Source: Psococerastis gibbosa (Eukaryota; Arthropoda; Insecta; Psocodea; Psocidae). From it: DNA of 64,000 bases. Below are positions 22,055 through 34,000 of the stretch, in pieces (position 1 is the stretch's first letter; the number at the start of each line of letters is the position of its first letter). The DNA lies in NCBI GenBank assembly GCA_963971405.1, contig OZ020491.1, forward strand, positions 22,562,855 through 22,626,854. The letters run 5' to 3'. The position numbers and the translations under genes were made by a program. Below the pieces are notes generated by a model that was given only the letters and a program-made list of their open reading frames with translations, was not told the origin of the DNA and did not search any database.

Positions 22055-25000
22055 CTGTAAAATTAAATAAAAATTAGAAATCTCTAATCAGTATAAACTT
22101 ATTATTAATTTCTATTTCGGTTTTTTGCTTTATACGTAGTATACAAAAAGCTTTGTGATGGTCGAAAATTTCAATTTCGGGATTTCCGTGAATTTACACG
22201 TTTTGAGGTCCCGGGAACCCAAAAAAAGTGTATTTTACGAAATGTCGGTCTGTCAATCTCAGTGGTTCCCATACTTTCCGATCCGAAACTTAACCATAGG
22301 AAAATTATTTACTATAGAATTACTCGTATTATCCATCTACTACTAGTTCAAGTAAACTCGGACCGGTTCTATTTTTCGTGACTCACGTTATTTTTACTTG
22401 TGTTCATTTAAAATATCACGATTATGGCAAAGGGGTTAAGATCAAAGTTATTAAATGTCTATACTCCAATCTTTGCATGGGATTGCACAGGTTGTTATTA
22501 CTTATGAAAAAGTCCCTGTATCGGCAGTGTTCTCTGATTACCCTGAATTTCTGTTTCTGTTTGCCCCATATTTGCTGTATGATATGCGCATTATTGTACT
22601 TGTACTTACCCACACTACTGAGAGAATGGTAAATTTCTTGGTCTGTTCCAAAGAAACTATATAGGGTTTTCCACATCATAGAGAAATTATTTTGAGACAT
22701 GCTGCTATCGTCAACACTGGCACACTCTTCTAATTCTGCAACGAAATTGATCAATGTTAATATTTAAACTAATGCTATAGGCGGCTATTCTATCTGTCAA
22801 TGATCCGTCATTTGTGCATTAAAAATTGAGGTACGAAATCTTTACAATGTTATTATTGCCAAACTTCTTAGGTCTAGTAAAGCTGTCAGGTACGAAATCG
22901 CTCAAAGTTTATTTTCAAACTGAAAAGCACAAACAACTTGGCCAGCGTTGTAGCATCTCGTCAGTTCCTCAGCAACGTTATTACACGTTAATATCGAAGT
23001 CAGCTCCCGTTAGTATATTATGTTATACAAGAAGTCCTCTTCCATGTTATTAAAACTTAATATGGAAGTAATTTTTCTTTTAAGTACAGTATGTTCTTCT
23101 GCACCTGCATTTCAGGATTTCAGCCAAGTTGTTTGTGTTTTTCAGTATAAAAATAAACAACTTTGAACGATTTCGTACTGACAACTTTACTAGACCTAAG
23201 AAGTTTGGCCACTTCTGGGCCTAATAATAAAATTGAAAAGATTTCGTACCTCACAACATTTAAAGACCAAGGAACTTGGTCAACTGATGGGTCTGACAAC
23301 ATTAATTGGCCAAAGAACTTGGCCAACTTCTGTATCTGACAACCTTAATTGGCTAGACTTTTTGCACACTTTCAATTGGTAGGAACATGGCTTGTTTTTA
23401 CACGAAGTGTTTTGGTTGGGATTATAACTTAATTTATAATAGATAAGTCATGTATCTACAGTATAGTCTCCTTAAAACTAACATCTCATCAAATTTTTAA
23501 TGCAAAAATGACGGATTATTGACAGAACGAATAGCCGCCATACTTAAATTAAAGTTAGTTACGACTTACGACGATCTACAAGTCATTAATTTAACTGTCC
23601 AAAGCATTTATTTTCTGCTGTCACAATTCTACCTATCTCCACGCATTGTAAAGCTCACTGACCAAACATATTCATTACAATTTGCAATTTATGCCCTAGC
23701 TAACCAAACTAAGCCTTCAAACATGTGGGGTTTTAGGCATTTAGCAGCTGAATTCAGTTTTTTTTTCTCGGCGTCCTGAATTCATATTATAAACCTACTC
23801 CTCTATTAAACCTCACTTCTTGCCTTGTTTGAGATTTTGTCTTTAATTTTGAAACATCGGCAACTGCCTCATCGTTTGAGGCCGTGAAAGTCTGTAAGGC
23901 GGGGTTTCCACCGACCTCTCATTGCAGAATGCAAAGACATTGACGTGGTAGCAGACAATCAAGACTTAGGCGGGATTTCCACTGAACTCTCATTACAGAA
24001 TGCAAATGACATTGACGGAAATTTGAATTTTTCTTTTTACAGAAATCTATTAAAATGTTTGTACTTAACATATCCCATGACGCCATTTTTAATTTTAGTT
24101 TGTGATTTTACTCTATGATCATTGATCAATTTTAACTATGGCATAGAGTAAAACAAAAATTTCCGTCAATGTCATTTGCATTCTGCAATGAGAGGTCGGT
24201 GGAAACCCCACCTTTGTTAATGATATCTGCTACCACGTCAACGTGTGTGCATTCTGCAATCAGAGGTCGGTGGAAACCCCGCCTAATTAGTTAGATTAAC
24301 TAGTTTTCCCAGTTTATTTATTAACTCACCAACAGCCTGATTTTGGAAGAACTCGGTAGCCTCAGCTGCAGCTTCAGCTCCAGTCGAATCTCTGGGTGCA
24401 GCAATGTCGAGATCCGATAGAATGGGAGGCATGTGAATGCGGAATAGCAGACGAAGACGTTCTTCTGCTGGGGCGGCGCACGTCGCATGAAGAACAGACA
24501 CTAAGTCTTGTATGTTTACCACTCCACAGCACCTGACGTCATATAACTGCAAAGACGATTAGTAGTAGTTAGATTTGCATTAAATAAAAAATAACTGTAG
24601 AAGGGAAGTATTCTGTAGATTAACACACTGCAAAAATGTTGCTGACAGTAATTCTTCTTCAAGAGTGGATACAAAGATGGAGGGATTCGCCCACTGTTCC
24701 AAATTTCGCCCATATGGAAAATAAAGACAATTTTCTTTCTTTCTTTACTGGAAGAGGCAATACAACTTGAGCCGGCTTCAGCAGCAGGATTCTTACTCCT
24801 AGGGCGGGGATTCCACCAACGTCAATAGTGATATAAAATGTTTTTTGACGTGGTAGCAGACAGTTTTAGACTGTCTAAAAATGTCTGCTACCACGTCAAA
24901 AAACATTTTATATCACTATTGACGTTGGTGGAATCCCCGCCTTGGCGCTACGGCCCGTGAAGTAGGCCACATCGCGCCAGCCTGCGTAGTTCATGGACCT

Positions 25001-28000
25001 TACCTTAAATAATGCAGCAGCCGTGGCGGGAGACTGCGTACCATTTCCCCACGGGCTAACACTTTCAAAGATGTCCTGAAATGTGTCAAAATCCATGCGG
25101 ACGCTGTCGTATGGGGGTGAGGAGCAGGGATCTTCTGGTGGACGGATTTCTTTTTTGCCAACCATTTCTTCCCTTACGAGTCTCAAAATGTCCTGAAAAG
25201 TAGATAAATCGTCGTAAATAAAGTATTATTTTCTTACAGTAGCTGACAAGGTATGCGAAACGGAAGGTTTGAGACTAACGGGACAGAATTTCAGCCAGGC
25301 CTGGGTCCACTAAACACTAATGAGAACTTTATATTCATCGGTAGGGAAAGACAAGGCTGCTGGGTAATTTTAATTTTTTTTTGAAGGACTTTTTATGGAC
25401 TCAGGCCTACTTATAGTGGTCAATAGGTCCCTTGTCCAATGCCAACGAGCCCATGGGAACAATGGGTAGTTCTAGATCCATAACAAATCCTTCAGGATTA
25501 TCATATATACATACTGTATATGTATATATCCCATTGAATCTTGCCTTTCCCATAACCTCGTTGATTTTTTGGACATTATTAGTATATTAACAGCAAAGGC
25601 TTTCACGGCCGGAGTCGAATGAAGAATCCGGGACGAGGATGACTCCACCTCCACCCCCCACCACCCCGCAGCTTAGTATAAATATCAGAGCACATCCCCT
25701 TGGCCACACAGTCGCTGCTGAGCCTCCGAGATACAATCTTAGAAGTCTACGCAGCTCCACTGAAGATGTCGAACGCAGATGTTGACGAAACGTTTGGAAG
25801 TTCGCTTTCATTTCGACCACGGCCCATCAGCCCGGATTCTACTGGTTCTTCATTATTAGTATTGTTTCCGTATGAATTTTGGCCCCTGGCAAACTGGTAC
25901 ACTTCCACAATGTCCACCCACACAGGCTACAAGCGACAATGGACAAGCTCAGATATGTTTACCATTGAAACAATGTATAAGGCATCGACGTGACATAGCC
26001 AAGTTCGAGAACAAGTCTAAGCTCAAGCTTTTGCTTTTTTGATGTATTTAATAGTTCTGAAATTATAAGCTGTTTTAAATTAACAGGGGGCCCCAGCACG
26101 GGTCAATCCTTTGGGACCCTTCTACTGTTGCTGAGTATGAAACATACACCAATACAATTAAATTGTAATACATGAATTAACAAAATGTATTTTATATCAT
26201 ATTATTTTAAAAGACGTAACGTGAGCAGGATGCAGGACGCCATCACAAATCTAATCCACCATATTATAGGCTTATTCCCGCGTAGCCCGCCTTTCCCTGA
26301 CTACAGCCACGGCGGGAAATTCAAATACTAATTCTCAACACCTACCACCTATTAAATTGTAAAAATTGTATTTTGGAAATATATTTTGATTTGATTTGAT
26401 GATTTGATTTTGATTAATGTAACATTCTGTGATATAATGTTGTAAAAAAAATTATTATTATATAATTATCATTATTATATTATAATCCTAGCATATATTG
26501 TACATATATTGGCTTACCATAAGCAATTCGGCGGAAAACGTACACTCAGGCTGCAGTCCTCTAACAATACTCTTCTCCACAGTGGATTCCAATCGATGGA
26601 CAACTTGTATTCGATGGTGAAGACGCAGACGCTCTATATTTACAGCGGAAATGAACCCGTACTTGGAGTAAGCATTATAAATAAGTTCTTTGATTGAAAT
26701 GCTTGCCACAGCTTCTGGCCGCTTCTGAGAACTTGGCCCCCACTCCTCGCTATACACGCCTTCCAAATAGTTCGTAATAGCCTGCATTGCTTCTCCATCA
26801 TCGCGACAGGCTTTCAGTTTTTCCTCTAAGGCCTCCATTACGTATAAGGCCACCTGAAAGAAATATCATAATTATCAATTAATATCTTAATAGTATAATA
26901 TTGATTGATCACTATTTTAAGTCATGATTGTAATAGAGTTGGCACGGTCGAGGTTATGAAACATTGAGATGTTGATTCACGACACAAAATCTGCGCTTAG
27001 ATTCTCTGATTTTACCCGCGATTCAGAGGCAAAAATATATTTTTCTTCCTCGGTGCTAAAACTCGGGAGTAAAATTTGGCCTCTCGCCCCCACCTCCCTC
27101 CAGACATTCCGGCCCTAAGTCTGACATCTTTTGCAAATCATTTTCCACCTCGTCTCACCCAAAGCCAAAGCCTGGCTTTCCGCTATGTATAGGGAGTTTG
27201 GAGCTCGGTGTTCAGTCCTGAATTAATTAGATGCTAAGAGTTTAGTTTTCACCATGGAGCTAATAAAACTATGGAGCCACCATGTCGTATTTCGGCTGTG
27301 CTGAAGGACTGAAGCCACGACCACGCCCCCTCATAGGTGCATTTTGGCGGGAAATTCAAATATAATAGTTTTATTATATGTTTTCATTATAGTTTTCTTT
27401 GTTGTTTCGTATATAATAATATTTATTATTTACATTTATTATATATATTGTTTAAAATTTAAATTAAAAGTACTGAAAGATCTGCATTAAAAAAATTATT
27501 TTTATCTATAAGTAGGGAAAACTGCTTAAAATATTGTTTAAAATATAAATGAAAAGTACTCCAAGTTCTGCATAAAAATATTGCTGGTTACCTAGCATGA
27601 TTTTCCGTTCTAAATAATCTTTAAATAGTCTAAGAAAAAATAAAATGTTATCACGGTATCAAATGGCATACGGCTCAATCTGCTCCTATGCTACGGAAAT
27701 AGCCGAAGTCAAGAGGCTTCAATCCGAATGTTTACGATGAGTCTATAGTTTTACTATGTCTATGGTTTTCACATGCAAACGGCGGCCATTTTGTATAATA
27801 TTGATATCGGTTTGTCGTCAGCGAACCTAGTGACCAAAACTTTCCCTACAGAACCTCATTGCCTCACCTGGAATAGAACCTTGGCACCATCGTAGAAGAA
27901 GCAATCCACAATATTGACGGCACAAATGTAAGAGATAACCGAGAGATAGATTGTCAGGAACCAGGACAAGGAGATGGCACGGATCATTCCGAGTTCTTTC

Positions 28001-31000
28001 AGTTTTGCGTGCAAATTCGGTAAATGTGTCTTGGCAAGCTCGTCCAGAACTTCTTGGTCCACCAACGCTCCGACCACCCGGTTGTTGTAATAGTCCGGCA
28101 GGAGGACTTCGCAAACGCGTGTTAACAGCCAGAATGCTTCCTCCTCAGAGCAGTAGATCAGGAAGACCTATACAGAAAATATATATATATATACACAACG
28201 TATTTTTGGATGTATCAATTTAGAATTTCGTGATTAAGCAAAGCACATTCTTCGTGAGTCCTTCAAGCAAAATTGAAATTGCTGCAGATGGAGAGGGACA
28301 ATTTTTAGGCGTTAGATGGGGAACTTGTTGATTTTTTCTGAAATAGAAATAAATAAATATTGACTTTTTTTGTTCTATTACTAAGCCAACCTAGCGGAGT
28401 TAGGGCTATAAAGCCCTCTCTTAAAAGCCCCCACACACGATGCTTCCGCGAATGCCAGTTTTGGGAGTTGGCAGTCTGGGACGTATCGTGTGTGTACAAG
28501 AATGCCAGTCTTGGACTGTTGTCATTCCTGAATTTGACCAGGACTTCGGTTTCAATGGAAATCCGAGAGTCCACGCCAGGGGCCGAGAGTTTGCACTTAG
28601 CTCCTTCTTGCATAAAATTTCAAAGTTGCAGAGGTTTTGATTGGAAAACGTGTCATTAGAACAGCTTTGTATTCTGCTTCTTTGTTTATTTCAATTCATA
28701 TTATTAATTATTTTTATTTATATATTATTATGTTTAATATAGGGTGTAATGAGTAGTAAGAGGCTTCAAAAGGCTTCTTCAGACATCCTCATGTAGTTTC
28801 GCCAATCATTTGGTTCAAATAGCAATTGCTTCATTAAATTACTGTGGGACAAGATGTGTCGCTGCTGGTAACAACCTTTGGTCCATTTCTGCCTATTTCT
28901 TTTTGATTTTACGCATAATACATTTTGATTTGATTAATTGAATACAATGCCTGAATATAACAACAACTTATTACTGTATACGCCTTCGGTCCAGGTCCGC
29001 CATTTAATGTGGCATGCCCGGCCGCATCGTCTGTGGGCCCAAATGGCATTCCTGGAGTGGCATTCCCGGAAGCATCGTGTGTGGGGGCTTTTACACTCAA
29101 CTAGGAAGGCCCTGGACCGCCTGCTTTACATGCCCTCCGAAGCATGGCCTAAAAATGTAGAAAGTGTGGGACTCGAACCAACAACCTTTCGGGTGAAAGT
29201 CAGAGTCTGTACCACTACGCTACATGTCCTGATATAGGCCTAATATAAGAATAAACCCATACACATACTGGGCCTGCACCTACAGTGTGGTGTCCGTCTG
29301 TACCATTACTCTACATGTCCAAATGTTTGTCAAGGCGACTCTTTACGATTTCCAATAGCTTGTCATTCTCGAAAGTATTTTGAGAAAGTTCATTCTTACT
29401 AGCAATTGACATGCTAGCCATTACTAGCAAACTCGCGGACCAGTAAAAAGAACCAGTTTCTCTATAGCTTTTCACATTAGAGCTGGCTGCTTATGTTTCG
29501 GTGAAGTAAGCCCTTTCTCCTATAGAGCTAAAATGAAATCCAATACTAAACTACTCACGGATGCAATAATATTCATAGCTTGGCAGTAGCCGATCTGTGG
29601 ATTTCGGCATGCATAGGCTGTAAGGACTCGTCTAAGAGCAGACAGACCTACGTCCGTATGAAACGCAGGGTGTTCCGGTAGTGATCTGTGCAAGTCCCGC
29701 TCAATTTCTTCACTAGCCACATTCTGCTTTCCAATAGATTGGTCGACTAAGCTTTTGTACAGTCCTGGATGGGTGACCATTTCGTTCCAAGCACCTATTG
29801 TATAATTAAAACTTATAAATTACACACATAACTTTCCTCTGAGAAATGCTAAATATAGAAAGAAAGGGAGGCATTAGAGGCAGGGCCTTACAGTCATCGA
29901 ATAATTAGGACGGAGCCCCCTTCCCCTAACAATGGGCGCCGCCTTAATTGCTCAATGGCTGTGAAGCCCCTGACTGTAATGACTATTAATCCAGTAGGCC
30001 ATGTGAGTCTACCTAACTCTTTGTTAAAAAATTAAAACAATTCCACTACGAAAATTAATCGATTCAGAGCCCTGACTTTACTCTACCCCAGATGGCCAAG
30101 AGTGGCTATTGGCAAAAGTAAAATACTGATGAAACGTGTAAACTTTGAGGAGAGAAACCGTGCTACACATTCTCTAAAATCACCCTAAAACAACTTATTT
30201 TAGCTAGCAATCCGACAAGTTAGTAACTAGGTACATTGTTTACGTACAAAATGGCGGGCCTGGCAATACCTATTGTCAACCTTGTAGACATTTAACAGTT
30301 TGCCAAGCCATCACCACCACGACCTGTCACAAATCACCCCCTAAAACGGGCCAAGCCCATAGGGCAAAACTGTTCCTTTTTGTACTGCATATTGTCTTGT
30401 AGAGAATGGAAATACAAGATTCATTCATTCATTCTACGCCGCTAATGTCAGCAAGGATCCCGCGCTTTAAAAAAACCGTTGCGCAAACTTAACCACTTGA
30501 CATACCGGAGTAAATAAGCCACAGTTCCTTGCGCAGAATATCGGGGATGCCTTTGAGAACTAAAGTAGACGCCTCGGCCGTTCTATACATGCTGACACCC
30601 CGTCCAAACTCGTTAAAGTGATTTTCCCACGCTAGATGATTGAAACATTGCGCTTCCTTTTCAGCCTCTGGTTTCTCTTCTTTGAACGTTTTATAGAATG
30701 CTCCCTGTATAGTCCAATCACCTGCAATATATCATTAACAGTTATGTTGGAAAAATTTAGAAATGTTCGATAAAGTGCTGCATGGACCGTGAATTGATTA
30801 CTGCATAACTATTAAGGCCAGGGGTTCCCAACCTGTGGTCCGTGGACCACTGGTGGTCCACAGAAATATATCAGGGGGTCCACGGGCCAAAGTAAGAAAT
30901 AAGAAAATAAACAGCTGAGTTATTGGAAATTTGAAATAAAATACAATAAATCTTGGCATTGAACTATAAAATCCGACCGAAACCAGTCCTAAGCAGTTAA

Positions 31001-34000
31001 TCAAATATTAGCTAGTAATTGTAGGCACTAAATACTAAATACCTAGAATTTAATGATTTTCCTATCACAGCGATGGAGGCCCACGGAAACTCATAAAATA
31101 ATCTAGTGGTCCACGGGCAAAAAAGTTTGGGAACCTCTGATTACGGCAATTCAATTTAATAATTATGTAATACATTCAGGTCCAGTAAAAAATTTAGTAA
31201 CAAGTTAATGTTGAACTGATTTTGTTAGATCTTTCAGGTCAAAAATTGGCCTTGGTGATCCGTTATTTTTATTACGTATAGAAAGAAAGAAAATTGTCCT
31301 TATTTTCCATTTGAGTGAAAACATAATGAGTTCTGTTAGTGGAACTCCTCACAAAGCTAAGATCTATGTCGGTTAAATCCCTTTGCAGCCAAGGCAACTT
31401 TTGTCCAGCAATACGTAAAAAATGGGCCTTCAACATGCTGAAAAAAATCCAATCTTTCCCGCTAAAAAGCGTGCCACGGTCACGATTATAATCTGATATC
31501 CTCTGATTGGATCGTCAATGAATGAAAGTCTTTACCATTTAAAACCCGAACTAGGCTACTCACTTGTTTTAAGCTCATCCAAATGGGAAAAACCACTGGC
31601 TCCACTACTACTACTGTGAAGACTAACATTATCGGCAATAGTAGATTTAGAGAGCATTTCCGAAATTTTGGCCAGTAGAAAATCTCTGTCTAGTAATTGG
31701 CCGATAAGAAAAGTTGAGCTTGTAGTTGTAATTATTATTCCTTGTTGCATTACGCTACTTTCAGACTTCTCAGCTAATTTCATTTCTCTGAGTGGTATCA
31801 CTAGGCTCACTTCGTTCTCTACCTGCAATTAAAAAAGGGGTTAAGGTTGAGTATTTTCAAATTATTCACATTCTACTTAGGCGGGGATTCCACCAACGTC
31901 AATAGTGATAGTAAATGTTGTTTTGACATGGTAGCAGACATTTTTAGTATGTCTTTAATGTCTGCTACCACGTCAAAACTACATTTACTATCACTATTGA
32001 CGTTGGTGGAATCCCCGCCTAACTGCAAGCTTTCTCACAGTCAATCCAGAATACCGCCACAACCATTAAATTTAGTATTTGAGTAGGTAGTCATACGTTC
32101 TAATGAACCTACTTTAGCATGGCGGAAAGGAAACAATATTTTGAACACATAGATTAAACTGAGCACAAATTACTTTTTCTTACATTTTATAGTGTATCTG
32201 CAGGCTGATCATGGCAATTATAATACTGGGGTTTAAATAATCCCTGGTATTAAAAATGCAAACAAGATAATTTTATAATGGAAAGTGCTATTCAAAATTT
32301 GTTTGTTTACAGTTTTAGTACCAGGGCATTATTTAAACTCCGGTATTATAATACCCTGGTATTAAAAATGTAAACAAGATAATTTTATAATGGAAAGTGA
32401 TATTCAAAATTTGTTTGTTTACAGTTTTAATCCCAGGAGTAAGTTAATCGCCATAATCAGCCTGCAGAACAGTGGTCTACATGTGTAATTAAATTTTAAT
32501 AACGGAAAAAATAGTTTAATTTTAGTAGGTTATTTGTTACAGATCAAGAACACCTTAACATGCCATATTTAAATTAGAAAATCCTTTAACTTTGGAGCTG
32601 ACAAACAGTAGCGCTCAAGAACTATTATTATCAAAAAATGTCAACTTATTAACTTCAACAAAACAAGTTAAATTTCTTCAACAACAAACAAGCCATGCTT
32701 TCAGAAAAAGCGAATCGGGCACCTCTATCCATTTTTTGCACTAAATTCACACGAAATATCGGCATCGTAAAGTCGTAAAGTAGAAGAAATATGATACTTA
32801 TTGGACATTATAATATGAAACTTATTGCCGCCACTAGTTCACCGTCTTGCCACTGTTTTGGGGCCGTCCATTAATAACGTGATGTTTTTTTAAAACATTT
32901 TTTAACCTCCCTCCCCCTTGGTGATACGTGGTGAGGTTTAAGACTACCCCCCCCCCTCCCCACCCACCCAAGATCACGTGTATTTTTTAGTACCTACCTA
33001 CCTACAAAGAAACTTAAAAATTTTATAATATAATTTTTAAATACAGGTATAAAGTATAATCTAATTTTATTCTATTGTAGAAAATTAAGGACCACGATAA
33101 AAATGTCTAGAAAGAAAGGTTGCCGGTTTATTTTTTTGCCTGGCATAAAAACAATATTGAAGGAAGGTGTAATCATGCGATAATGCATTTGACGAAAAAA
33201 TAAATACACGTGATATCTTACTATACCCCCTCCCCCGTGATATTTCATGATTTTGACCCCCCCCCCCCTTTCGAACCTCACGTGATTAATGGACGGTCCC
33301 TTTGGGAAGGTGTGAAAAAAATTGAATACTAGGCTCAGGTACAAACTAATGTTACAATACCAGTATTGCACTAAGCCTTTGTAATGATAATCTAACAATA
33401 TTATTATCACTGGCAAATATTTCTAGGTACTCACCGAAGCGTTATGGGCGTATGCTAGGTAAGCAGCGGCTCGGGGATTGGGACGATGACTTGCAGTTTC
33501 CACATATTGTTTGAGACTATTCTGTGAAGAGCAAGGCTTAGTTCAATAATTAATAACAAGTGCCATCTTTTGGCTAAATGGCTTCTTGTCGATGCCAATT
33601 AAAAAAAAATCGTACTAGACCATATTGTATTTTATTTAAAAAATATTATAAAATAAACCAAAATATGTAAACAGAAGTATTAGAACAGTACATTGAAGAA
33701 AAATGTATTACTGAACCAACCCAGCATAGCCCCCCCCCCCCTGTTTTCATACTCTCCGAGGCATGGCTAGAAAATTTAGGAAAATTGGGACTTCGGTGAA
33801 AGTGACGCTACCCTATAGAATGCCCATTCACCAAAACTACGTAGCTAAAATTAGAGTTCTCTATAGGAGAGATAAGACATTCGAGCGCACCAAAAATATT
33901 TTTGAAGTGAAAACTTCTTTAGCGGCGTTGAGGACTTTTGTATTATTTAGATTTTAGATGAGGGATAAAAAGGAAAATTGTAATGTGATGTGAAGGAATT

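Noticed and set aside
24803..24941. Inverted repeat that could be taken for a small RNA hairpin gene
   Set aside because: It is one of many MITE copies with the same ends; no separate evidence for a microRNA precursor.
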